From: Bryobacter sp.
GTDB taxonomy: Bacteria; Acidobacteriota; Terriglobia; Bryobacterales; Bryobacteraceae
Length of the DNA: 64,000 nucleotides
Direction of reading: 5' to 3'
NCBI GenBank assembly: GCA_022843625.1
Contig: JALHNH010000010.1
Coordinates: 62,001 to 126,000 of the forward strand
Numbering within the stretch: the stretch's first letter is position 1; the number at the start of each line of letters is the position of its first letter. The translations under genes and the position numbers were made by a program. Shown here piece after piece: positions 34,937 to 42,571 of this stretch. The notes beneath the pieces are model-generated. The model did not search any database. It was given only the letters and a program-made list of their open reading frames with translations, and was not told where the DNA came from.

Positions 34937-35902
34937 ATGCAGCGTCGTGAATTCATCCAGACTTCGACAGCCCTCGGCATCTCAGCCGCAGCTCTCGCCG
35001 AAATGCCCATGCCCATGGATATCCTGGGCAAGTCCCAACTCAAAGTTTCCAAGTTCTGCCTCGGCGGCTACCACATGCGCGTCGGCGGCGAAATCTCGGG
35101 GGTCCGCATCATCAACCGCGCCCTCGAACTCGGAGTCAACTTCTTCGACAGCGCCGCCAAGTATCACAACGGCGAAAGTGATGTCACCTACGGCAAAGTC
35201 TTCGGCGATTCCCCCAGCCTCCGCCAGCGCGTCCTCCTGATGTCAAAGGCTGAGAACCGAACCCGCGAAGGTGCCATGCTTCAGCTTGAGAACACCCTCA
35301 AGCGAATGAAGACCGACTACCTCGACCTCTGGCAATGCCACGAAGTCGTCACTATGGCCGAGGTCGACAAAATCTTTGGGCCCAGTGGCTCACTCGAAGC
35401 TTTCATCAAAGCCAAAGAGCAAGGCAAGGTACGCCACATTGGATTCACCGGCCATGCCGATCCTAACGTCCACCTGCGTCTCCTCGAAGGCTACTCCGGC
35501 TGGGAAACCGTCCAGTGTCCCGTCAATCTGATCGACCCTCACTACCTCAGCTTCATCAAAAACGTCCACCCCAAGGTGCGTGAGCGCGGCCTCGGCCTCA
35601 TCGGCATGAAGTCCAACGCAATCGGCAACATCCGCAAGATGCGCATCGCGACCATCGAAGAATGCCTCCGCTTTGCCTGGACTCAGAACCCCAACACGCT
35701 CGTCTCCGGCGTTGAATCAGTCGACCAGCTCGAACAGAACGTAGCCGTACTCAAGACCCTGAAGAAGATGACTCCAACCGAAATGTCCAGCATCCTCGAT
35801 CGCACCTCCAAGGGCCCCACCGGCTCCAGGATCGAAACCTACAAGATCAAGGAAACCACCGCCATGCGACACCGCGTCCACACCGACGGCGAACTCGCCT
35901 AG
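34937..35902 (+). CDS. Aldo/keto reductase with Tat-like signal
   Basis: 321 aa. MQRREFIQTSTALGISAAALA is a twin-arginine-type signal, then an aldo/keto reductase barrel: LGGYHMRVGG, the catalytic FFDSAAKYHNGESD (Asp, Tyr), LWQCHEV (His), GFTGHADP. Barrel family members with such signals are common in acidobacteria and planctomycetes and may use a cofactor loaded before export. Third gene after the epimerase and lipoprotein (13 bp gap). Its end overlaps the cyclase gene end by 4 bp. Confidence 0.85.
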   Translation: MQRREFIQTSTALGISAAALAEMPMPMDILGKSQLKVSKFCLGGYHMRVGGEISGVRIINRALELGVNFFDSAAKYHNGESDVTYGKVFGDSPSLRQRVLLMSKAENRTREGAMLQLENTLKRMKTDYLDLWQCHEVVTMAEVDKIFGPSGSLEAFIKAKEQGKVRHIGFTGHADPNVHLRLLEGYSGWETVQCPVNLIDPHYLSFIKNVHPKVRERGLGLIGMKSNAIGNIRKMRIATIEECLRFAWTQNPNTLVSGVESVDQLEQNVAVLKTLKKMTPTEMSSILDRTSKGPTGSRIETYKIKETTAMRHRVHTDGELA

Positions 35903-36537
35903 GCTGGCCTTCGAAGCACCACTCTTGCAGGCGCCCCATCGGCGCCTGCAATCTTGAGTGGAAGGCAAATCAGCTCGTATTCTCCAGGCTCAACTTCCCT
36001 CAGGTCCAGCCCTTCAATCACTGCAATCCCTGCCCCAAGAATCGTCACATGCGTCTCAACCGTATCGTGATAGAAGCCGCCAATAGACAGATAGTCCACC
36101 CCCACCGTCTTCACTCCGCACTCCACCAGATACTTAGCCCCCTCATCGGCGATATAGACAAAGTCCTTGTCAAAATCAGGCTTCGCCCAGGACTCCCGAG
36201 TGTTCCTCGTCTTGAAAATCAGACGTTCTCCGCGTTGGGGCTTCAAGGCCTCAAGCTCAACACGCCGAATCGCAACAGGGTCGGCAATCTCAACCACCCG
36301 CGCCGTGCCAATCATCGCATCGATTGGAGTCTGGTCAATGCCAACCCCATCATTGATAAAGTGACGCGGAGCATCCATATGCGTCGCTGTATGAGCGCTC
36401 ATATGCAGCTTGGTGACATTACACATATCCCCACGATCCATCTCAGCCACCTGCACCAGGCTCGGAGACGCATCCCCCGGCCAACAAACCATTCCATCTG
36501 TCAACGGGACACTGATATCCCAATAGCGCCAGCTCAT
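35899..36537 (-). CDS. Cyclase family protein (kynurenine formamidase-like)
   Basis: 212 aa from the ATG at 36537, which overlaps the stop of the upstream gene (ATGA). The metal-binding motif is HTATHMDAPRHF near 60-71, the HxTHxDxPxH signature of the cyclase/KynB family. The C-terminal half has GVDYLSIGGFYHDTVETHVTIL (the second conserved His region). Could hydrolyse N-formylkynurenine or another amide or lactone; no tryptophan genes nearby. Last gene of the six-gene operon. The frame runs 53 codons further upstream but lies inside the previous gene. Confidence 0.85.
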   Translation of the reverse strand: MSWRYWDISVPLTDGMVCWPGDASPSLVQVAEMDRGDMCNVTKLHMSAHTATHMDAPRHFINDGVGIDQTPIDAMIGTARVVEIADPVAIRRVELEALKPQRGERLIFKTRNTRESWAKPDFDKDFVYIADEGAKYLVECGVKTVGVDYLSIGGFYHDTVETHVTILGAGIAVIEGLDLREVEPGEYELICLPLKIAGADGAPARVVLRRPA

Positions 36538-36779
36538 GATTCGCTCTCTCCCTTCTTGATTCGCCTCTTGACCAGAAACCCCGAACGATTCGGTAGATCT
36601 CTCCAAATCAGCAACCACGTACCAAGCAAGCTGATCAGGGTTGCGACTCCGCCAACCAGCAGGTAGTCGATCGGCTTCAAAGGCCTCGGCATCCACTGCA
36701 ACATCAAAAAGGCCGAAAGCCCAAACAGAACCAGGTCCAAAAGCACCAAAGCAACAATGCGAGAGCTACTCAATTCCAT
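36534..36779 (-). CDS. Small two-helix membrane protein
   Basis: 81 aa. Two transmembrane segments (IVALVLLDLVLFGLSAFLML and LLVGGVATLISLLGTWLLIW) and a basic cytoplasmic end (KRRIKKGESES). Not recognised. 6 bp after the FNR gene; ATGA overlap with the cyclase. Its place between a soluble reductase and a hydrolase suggests a membrane anchor, which is inference. Confidence 0.7.
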   Translation of the reverse strand: MELSSSRIVALVLLDLVLFGLSAFLMLQWMPRPLKPIDYLLVGGVATLISLLGTWLLIWRDLPNRSGFLVKRRIKKGESES

Positions 36780-36785
36780 GGCTGA

Positions 36786-37490
36786 TTAGTCATACTTCTC
36801 AACGATAATCTGCTTCCGGTCAAACCCGCGCAACTTCAGCTCCTCGCGGATGCTCTCCACCATTTCGTTCAGCCCGCAGACATAGACATCGACATCGGTC
36901 CGATCCCCCAACAATTCCCACAGCAACGGCTGCACTCGGCCCGTACGTCCTTGCCAACCCTCTGCAGGACGAGTCACTGTTGGTACAAAAGTGAAGCCCT
37001 CGAATCGCTCGGCTAGTGCCTCAAAGTCACCTCGGAACATAAGTCCTTCAGCAAATCGCGCTCCAAAGATAAGTGCCGCCTTCGTACCCTTGTCAAGATA
37101 ACCAGACTGTGACAACATCGGACGGAAGGGCACAACGCCCGTACCTGTCGCCACAAAGATGGCCTCACGCTCCTTCGATTTCACAGTGAAGGCACCAACA
37201 GGCCCCTTCGTAGGAACCGTATCGCCAGGCTTGAGAGAGAACAGATAAGGAGTAAAAAGCCCGTCCTCCACCTTGTTCAGGCAGATCTCAAATCGATTGG
37301 ACTCGGGCAGCGAAGCAAGTGAGTAAGCCCGGGTAACCTTCTTCTCGTTCACCAGCTCGGTCATCGATACCCACTGCCCTGGAACAAACTCGAAGCGCTC
37401 GACATCAGGCACTTCAAACCGAAAGTGCCGGATCCCCGGCCCCACATCAAAGGTCTCAATCAGCTTTGCGTTTCTCTCAACTAGAGCCAT
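36786..37490 (-). CDS. Ferredoxin/flavodoxin NADP reductase-like flavoprotein
   Basis: 234 aa. FAD-binding motif RAYSLASLPE near 54-63, then the phosphate/NAD site VATGTGVVPFRPML near 112-125 and the closing VYVCGLNEMVESI with the conserved C-G. No iron-sulphur domain in the chain, so it needs a separate partner. Overlaps the chelatase gene by 10 bp. Related proteins include oxidoreductases of phenol hydroxylase and ferredoxin-NADP reductases. Confidence 0.85.
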   Translation of the reverse strand: MALVERNAKLIETFDVGPGIRHFRFEVPDVERFEFVPGQWVSMTELVNEKKVTRAYSLASLPESNRFEICLNKVEDGLFTPYLFSLKPGDTVPTKGPVGAFTVKSKEREAIFVATGTGVVPFRPMLSQSGYLDKGTKAALIFGARFAEGLMFRGDFEALAERFEGFTFVPTVTRPAEGWQGRTGRVQPLLWELLGDRTDVDVYVCGLNEMVESIREELKLRGFDRKQIIVEKYD

Positions 37491-37858
37491 TTCTCAACCC
37501 CCTCCTTCGCCCGGTCCCGCAGAATCGCACCCAAGCCGGGATGCCCGTCCAGAGGAGGCGTCACTTCGATCTCAAGGTCGTTTCTTTCAGCTCGGATCTT
37601 CTCGATCAAGTCTGGCAAGTCTCTCTTAAGATGGAGCCCCACGGTCAGAAAGTAAGGAACCACCAAAATCCGTTCCGCACCTTTGGCCAACAATTCTTCC
37701 ACTGCGCCTGGCAGATCCGGCTTGCCACCATCAAGAAAACAGGTTGCCACCAACGGAAAGGCGCTGTCTTCTGAAATCACGCGCGCCACAACTCTTACTG
37801 CTTCGTTCGCGCTTTCTACACTTGAGCCGTGCGCGAATACGACTACTCCGGTTGCCAT
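37481..37858 (-). CDS. CbiX/SirB-like chelatase domain protein
   Basis: 125 aa, the single-domain class of sirohydrochlorin or cobalt chelatases. FAHGSSVESANEAV carries the metal His near 9 and VVPYFLTVGLHLKRDLPDLI carries the second His near 75, both expected. Ends in GHPGLGAILRDRAKEG, typical of CbiX. Enzyme for inserting Fe or Co into a tetrapyrrole; no other cobalamin or sirohaem genes are in the window. Overlaps its neighbours on both sides (16 bp and 10 bp). Confidence 0.85.
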   Translation of the reverse strand: MATGVVVFAHGSSVESANEAVRVVARVISEDSAFPLVATCFLDGGKPDLPGAVEELLAKGAERILVVPYFLTVGLHLKRDLPDLIEKIRAERNDLEIEVTPPLDGHPGLGAILRDRAKEGVEKWL

Positions 37859-38487
37859 ACACCCATTGTCGCGGGATTTGCCGGCTTTGGGGGAGGAATA
37901 AAATGCCTTACCGCATCAAGAAAGCTTCGCCCACGCCGCCGCTGGTTGTTCAGTTGAAGCTCCATCCGCTGCAAGAAGACAAGCACACCCAGAACATGCG
38001 AATCCAGTACCGCTGGATATCCAGCCTGGGCCTCAATTTGCTGCCGAAACTCAGTCAACCGAGACTGCACCTGCTCGTAGAGCGCCGCTGCTATTGGATT
38101 CTTAGGTTTGCTCTCGTAGATGAGTCCGCTGCAAAGCGTGCTGTAGGTCTGAACGAGACTCTCAAGCGATTGACGAGCATCGTTGTCGACCAAGCCTTCG
38201 AGGCTGGCTCCACCTTCAGAAATGGCGGCAGCTATGACAAGGACAAGCGGCTCGTGATCGCGGAGGAATTCTTCTTTGACGATGATGTCCGGATGGGGAA
38301 TTTCTTCCGGCGTCAGTTCACGCAACTGCTCACGGTCGCGGCCCAGATTCAGAAATTCACAGTCAAACGGACAGGCGATAGTTTCTTCGCGCTCTTTGCC
38401 ACAACACTGAGGGCAGATGTCGGCCCTCAGTCCGGGACAGAATCGCTTTGCTCGGCGAGTGCCGCAAATCGCACATTTCTGGGGCAT
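37843..38487 (-). CDS. Zinc-ribbon protein with helical domain
   Basis: 214 aa. Opens with CAIC, CPG, CPQCC and CPFDCEF motifs, eight to nine Cys in the first 45 residues, likely two zinc sites. The rest is helical and acidic (EIPHPDIIVKEEFLRDHEPL, then SLESLVQTYSTLCSGLIYE). Not assigned to a family. Starts 9 bp after the outer-membrane protein gene and overlaps the chelatase gene by 16 bp. Confidence 0.7.
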   Translation of the reverse strand: MPQKCAICGTRRAKRFCPGLRADICPQCCGKEREETIACPFDCEFLNLGRDREQLRELTPEEIPHPDIIVKEEFLRDHEPLVLVIAAAISEGGASLEGLVDNDARQSLESLVQTYSTLCSGLIYESKPKNPIAAALYEQVQSRLTEFRQQIEAQAGYPAVLDSHVLGVLVFLQRMELQLNNQRRRGRSFLDAVRHFIPPPKPANPATMGVWQPE

Positions 38488-38496
38488 CTGTTCTGA

Positions 38497-39153
38497 TTAG
38501 AACAGAACGGAGACGCCAACCAGTGCCACAAAGTTGTGGAACCAGCCATTGAGCTTCGCCCCAGGGGCAGCAGTGATCACCCTGTCTGGAACAGGTGAAA
38601 TGTAGTCGCGGAATTCGCCTCTGAAGGCGAGCCGTTTGGAAGCCATAAACTTGATGCCACCACCAACGGAAACAACTGGCACCCACTGGGTAGTCTTCGT
38701 CAAAAAGGCGAAGTTGTTCAACGGCTGTACAGCAACTTCTCTGCCAGTTCCTTCATATCCCCGGAATCCGGCACCAGCTGCGAGGAAAGGCCGAACCCTG
38801 GAACCGCGCGGAGCGGCGTGGATAAGGAAGTCATAGTGGATCGTCTGCGATCTGCCGCCAAAAGCGTAATCCCGGCCGCCGGAAGACAGCTTCATGTCGT
38901 TCTGCTGAAACATGTAGCGGATTTCTCCACCTATGTACTGGTGCATATCATTTCCGAGCCAGGCCGTGGCCCCCCAGCCGTTCTTGAAGCCAGCTGTAGC
39001 TTTCGCACTAGCTACCGTTACGTCCTTGGCAGTGTAGAAGGTGCCGGCAGCGCCAGCTCCAAATTCCCAACGCTGGGCCATTCCAGGGATGCTCGCCATC
39101 AGGCCAGTGGCCAGGATCAGGCCCGTGCGGGCAAGCTTAGTTAGTTCAAGCAT
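38497..39153 (-). CDS. Outer-membrane beta-barrel protein
   Basis: 218 aa. Signal peptide (LARTGLILATGLMASIPGMAQ), then alternating amphipathic strands of an eight-stranded barrel (RWEFGAGAAGTFYTAKD, AAGAGFRGYEG, PVVSVGGGIKFMASKRLAFR) and the closing aromatic (VSVLF). OmpA-like or lipid A deacylase-like barrel; no second domain. First gene of the six-gene operon. A 25-bp palindrome sits about 24 bp before its ATG. Confidence 0.8.
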   Translation of the reverse strand: MLELTKLARTGLILATGLMASIPGMAQRWEFGAGAAGTFYTAKDVTVASAKATAGFKNGWGATAWLGNDMHQYIGGEIRYMFQQNDMKLSSGGRDYAFGGRSQTIHYDFLIHAAPRGSRVRPFLAAGAGFRGYEGTGREVAVQPLNNFAFLTKTTQWVPVVSVGGGIKFMASKRLAFRGEFRDYISPVPDRVITAAPGAKLNGWFHNFVALVGVSVLF

Positions 39154-39176
39154 TCGTTAGCTCCTTCTACGAAGAA

Positions 39177-39201
39177 TATAGTGAGAACAATTCTTACTAT
39201 A
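39177..39201. promoter_or_regulatory. 25-bp palindrome, likely operator
   Basis: TATAGTGAGAA, a CAA centre, then TTCTTACTATA: arms of 11 with one G-T mismatch. It lies between the end of the large propeller gene and the ATG of the outer-membrane protein, where the promoter of the six-gene operon should be. No T run follows in either direction, so an operator is more likely than a terminator. Confidence 0.6.
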
Positions 39202-39207
39202 AATGTT

Positions 39208-42200
39208 TTATTCAATCACCCGCAGAGTGAGCGTTGTTACCGAACCGCCCTGCGAGATAGTGAGCGGAATGCTGAAGCCGGTTGGCACCCAGCGCAAGAT
39301 CTGTGCATTGATCTGATAGACCCCAACTTCGCCCGGCGTAAGTCCGGCATAGGTGACGGGGATTTCGACCCCACCAAGCGAGACGACCGGAGTAACCAGA
39401 GAACTGGCCAGCGGATCAGAAGGGGCACTCAACCCAGCCTCAACGGGAGGATTGGTCTTGCCCATGCCGGTCAGATAGATCACGATATTGTCGTTCCGCT
39501 TCACCGGATTCGAGTTGGTCGCAAGCAGGCCATTACGTCCATTTACGATGGTCGCAACCGGTGTGTCGATACCCTCAATCAGTGTACGGAAGATGCTCGG
39601 AGCCGTAGGCGCTACGGAGAGATTGAAGTTGTCGCTCACGCCGCCAGGAGTGCGCAGGATCAGGGTTGTGCTGCCAGCGATCTCGAAGGGAATCTGGGCA
39701 TTGATCTCTTTGCCGCTGACGAAAATCAGAGGAATCGGAAGACCATTTACAGTGATGCAGCTCTCGCCAAGTGCCGTCGGCAGAGGACGCTCACGGGAAG
39801 CCTGATTGATTGGGCTGAGGTCATTGCCTTCGATCTTGACAAGGCTGCCAGGAGCGATGGCAGTTGAACCATCCGCAAGATTGGTCACCTTGGTGATCTT
39901 GGGTGTGGCGACGGCAGCATCATAGGTCCAGGGAAGAACAGTGAAGCCAGAGACAGTGAGTACGACGATTGCGTTTCGCGAATAGAGCGGCGCAACGGTT
40001 CGAATAAAGGGCTGAGTGACAGCATTGGCAGGCACTGGGGACTCAACAATCCGTGTGCCGATTTGGGCTGTCCCGGTCGGGAAAGAAATGCGCTGAATCG
40101 TACCCGGGCCATCAGCACTACCTGAGGTTGTACGAAAGCCGGTATTGTCGACAAAAGCGAAGCCGTAGTTTGGCTGCGCATCCGGTGCCAGACGGCGGAT
40201 CGGAACTAGTGAACCGTTCAGCAGGAAGTTGCCAACGACGAACTGATCGAAGCTTGACGCGGCATAGGATCCACCGAGAACGGTCGTATCTTTGCGTGCG
40301 GCAATGAAGGAATTCGAGTTTCCGTCAAACAAGAGTGTCGTGCCGTCTTTGGATGCACCCATGATCTTGGCTCCATTTGGAGATGCAATCAGGACGGTAT
40401 CGATATTGATATTGTTTTCAAAGACGTCTAGCGTTGCAAGCTCGGCAGCCCTGCGGGAGCTGAAATCGACTCTTGAGATCTTGTGTTGCGGTCCAGCAAC
40501 GCGGCTGGCAACCAAGGTTGCACCAGCTGCGCTGGCGATACTACGGGGATAGTGGCCCTGTGGCATCGCAATGGAAGGTTGCTGTTGCAGATTGTCCAGA
40601 GAGTAAACGTAAATGACTTGTGCATTGTCGCTGCCGATCAGAAGGTTTCGCCGATCAAAGCTAAAGGCGAGCTGCGTGGGTGTATTGCCGGTACGCAGAG
40701 TTGCAATTTGCTGATAGCTGGAGCCATCGAATACGAGCACACTGTTGTTGTCCTGGCGGATCACAAAGAATCGATCGCGGGCAGGGTCGGCAAGAATGTC
40801 AACCAAGGTGCCTGGCACATTAATGCTGGTACCGCGCTGATCAGGCTCTTTTGAGTTGATGAGCAAACGAATGCTCGAAGAGTTGAGGACAGAGCCTTCG
40901 GAATTGATATTGATCGTACGGACCGCAGTACCGCGAGTGTTGCTGAAAGTGAGCGGGTCAACCGAAACAGTGATCACAGCCGGGGTTACCCCACTGAGGC
41001 TGGACACTGATACTCCGGCGGGGATATTGGACAGAGTGAAGTCTGTGTTCTGGCCGCTGGAATCGGTCACAACAAATTGTTGAATTGCTATCCGGCGATC
41101 ACAGAAGTTGCCGCGGAAAACAAGGTCCGGAACATTGGAAACCACTTTCGGCTGACGATGGAGGTCGCCTACTGGAAGAATCATGACGCCGCTTTCGCTG
41201 CTCGCGTATACCGTATTGCCGTCAGCACTCAGGACTGCTTTGCCAGAGAGATTTTCAGGCAGCTTGATTCGCTCGCGAACCGTCAGGTTGTCCACATCGA
41301 GTACTTGGAGGATCTTGCTCTGGTCTATTCCTGCGGTGCCGGCCGGAGGTGTCGCTCCACCAGTGGCAGCGATTTGCTCGTTCATCTGGGCATAGATTAG
41401 TCCGCGTGCCGAATCGATTACGTGCCCGCCGATGTTGAGCACTCCGCTCACATTCGGGAACTGGCTTGTCATGATGAAGTTTTCGTTGAACATAGCCCAG
41501 CCGATCAAGACGTTGGTCCCATTTGCATTGGTGCTCAGCGTACGGGGGCCAAAAGGAGGAGAAGCCACCCAAGAGCCAGTGAGTAGTGACTGGCCGACAT
41601 CATAGCGATAGACGAAAACATTGGCGTCAGCCGCAGAAGCTTGAAGGACACCAAAGATTCGTGTACCATCCCTGGTGGCCGAGCTCGAACTGGCTACGAC
41701 GTTTTGGGGATAGTTGTTGACTGGAACGGGCAAAGTCTTCAGGACAAGGTCGGTAATTGACTGAAGTGTGCGCGTAGTGCCAGTAATTGGGTCAAAAACC
41801 AGGAAGGCATTTGAGGTGCCGACTAGCGCAAGGCCATCTGAGCCGAAGGCGACGCTCAGGGGAGTGGCAGTAAGCGAAAACGTCTGGCGCTGATTGGATT
41901 CCAGATTGATCAAGGTGAGCGCATTGCGAGGCTGATTTGGGGTCGCGAAGTTACCATAGTGCGCAATCAGCAACCAACGCCGGTCTGGCGAAATCGCCAG
42001 CGCACCGGGCTGGGGAGCCACGTTAAACGAGGTTTGAATCACACCAGTCTCAAGCGACATGACTTCGATCCGGTTGCCGGTGAAGTTGGCGATGTAAAGC
42101 ACACCGCGCCCTTCGTCCAGCACCAGATCGGCGGCCTGCCCGCCAATAACGATGGGCCTGCCGAAAGTAGCAGCGGATGCGTTGCCCGCAAAGGGACCAG

Positions 42201-42279
42201 CCAAGAGCGCGAGCCAAAGCAGCGCGCCAGTCCAAGTAGAAATCTTATTTGCCATTTTCATGCCCAAAATGCCTTTCAT
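39208..42279 (-). CDS. Large secreted propeller protein with Solibacter C-terminal domain
   Basis: 1,023 aa. GGAGGG 8 bases before the ATG; signal peptide (TGALLWLALLAGPFAGNASA). YVTN-like propeller blades at ~35-370 (LYIANFTGNRIEVMSLETG, WLLIAHYGNF) and again at ~470-720 (RFFVIRQDNNSVLVFDG, NLLIGSDNAQVIYVYSL), parted by an immunoglobulin-like segment. The last ~220 residues are a TIGR03437-type domain (LVKIEGNDLSP, PLPTALGESCI, GMGKTNPPVEAGLSAPSDPL, GEVGVYQINAQI). Same end domain as the 1,028-aa protein at 16 kb, with different propellers. Function unknown; likely displayed at or beyond the outer membrane. Confidence 0.85.
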   Translation of the reverse strand: MKGILGMKMANKISTWTGALLWLALLAGPFAGNASAATFGRPIVIGGQAADLVLDEGRGVLYIANFTGNRIEVMSLETGVIQTSFNVAPQPGALAISPDRRWLLIAHYGNFATPNQPRNALTLINLESNQRQTFSLTATPLSVAFGSDGLALVGTSNAFLVFDPITGTTRTLQSITDLVLKTLPVPVNNYPQNVVASSSSATRDGTRIFGVLQASAADANVFVYRYDVGQSLLTGSWVASPPFGPRTLSTNANGTNVLIGWAMFNENFIMTSQFPNVSGVLNIGGHVIDSARGLIYAQMNEQIAATGGATPPAGTAGIDQSKILQVLDVDNLTVRERIKLPENLSGKAVLSADGNTVYASSESGVMILPVGDLHRQPKVVSNVPDLVFRGNFCDRRIAIQQFVVTDSSGQNTDFTLSNIPAGVSVSSLSGVTPAVITVSVDPLTFSNTRGTAVRTININSEGSVLNSSSIRLLINSKEPDQRGTSINVPGTLVDILADPARDRFFVIRQDNNSVLVFDGSSYQQIATLRTGNTPTQLAFSFDRRNLLIGSDNAQVIYVYSLDNLQQQPSIAMPQGHYPRSIASAAGATLVASRVAGPQHKISRVDFSSRRAAELATLDVFENNINIDTVLIASPNGAKIMGASKDGTTLLFDGNSNSFIAARKDTTVLGGSYAASSFDQFVVGNFLLNGSLVPIRRLAPDAQPNYGFAFVDNTGFRTTSGSADGPGTIQRISFPTGTAQIGTRIVESPVPANAVTQPFIRTVAPLYSRNAIVVLTVSGFTVLPWTYDAAVATPKITKVTNLADGSTAIAPGSLVKIEGNDLSPINQASRERPLPTALGESCITVNGLPIPLIFVSGKEINAQIPFEIAGSTTLILRTPGGVSDNFNLSVAPTAPSIFRTLIEGIDTPVATIVNGRNGLLATNSNPVKRNDNIVIYLTGMGKTNPPVEAGLSAPSDPLASSLVTPVVSLGGVEIPVTYAGLTPGEVGVYQINAQILRWVPTGFSIPLTISQGGSVTTLTLRVIE

Positions 42280-42315
42280 AACTCAACCCTCCGTAACCAA
42301 ACCAAATAAATCTGT

Positions 42316-42364
42316 GCTGGTGGGGCGCGTGTCAGTCCCTCTCCGGGCACTCGCCCCAGCTAGC
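42316..42364 (-). other. Branched stem-loop in the propeller-gene leader
   Basis: Outer arms GCTGG-TGGGGCG (42316-42327) and CGCCCCA-G-CTAGC (42352-42364) give 12 pairs with one bulged G; inside, GTG/CAC and CCC/GGG pair. On the - strand it sits after the 31-aa gene and before the propeller gene. Could be a terminator without a good T run, or a structured 5' leader. Confidence 0.5.
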
Positions 42365-42382
42365 GAAATCTCGACAACAAGA

Positions 42383-42478
42383 CTACTCTTCAACGTTCTT
42401 CTTGCGGCGCAGCACAATCAAACCAAGCAGGCTGACTGCGAGCACAACGCAGACGATTCTAAACATTTCTCCGTCCAT
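42383..42478 (-). CDS. 31-aa membrane microprotein behind the Tad operon
   Basis: A strong Shine-Dalgarno (AAAGGAGA) lies 8-9 bases before an ATG and a 31-codon frame: acidic short N-terminus, one transmembrane helix (IVCVVLAVSLLGLIVL), then RRKKNVEE. It looks like a single-span protein with a basic stop-transfer end. It lacks the G/AxxxxEY site of Flp pilins, so it is not the missing pilin. 93 bp downstream of tadC on the same strand. Unknown function; the start signal is the main support. Confidence 0.65.
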   Translation of the reverse strand: MDGEMFRIVCVVLAVSLLGLIVLRRKKNVEE

Positions 42479-42571
42479 ATTGAGTTCTCCTTTCCAGTTG
42501 CGATTCTAAAATCCGCGACCTGTAGTGGTCTTTACTTACTACTTCGGTAGATTGCCCTTGAAACTTCAGGC

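Noticed and set aside
38817..38825. DnaA-box-like CGTGGATAA near the skew switch
   Set aside because: A single 8-of-9 match inside the outer-membrane protein gene, with no cluster of boxes or AT-rich stretch; not an origin.
39177..39201. Palindrome as a terminator of the propeller gene
   Set aside because: The stem is AT-rich and no T run follows on the - strand.
42383..42478. The 31-aa frame as the missing Flp pilin
   Set aside because: Too short, and it has no leader with the G/A-xxxx-EY cleavage motif.
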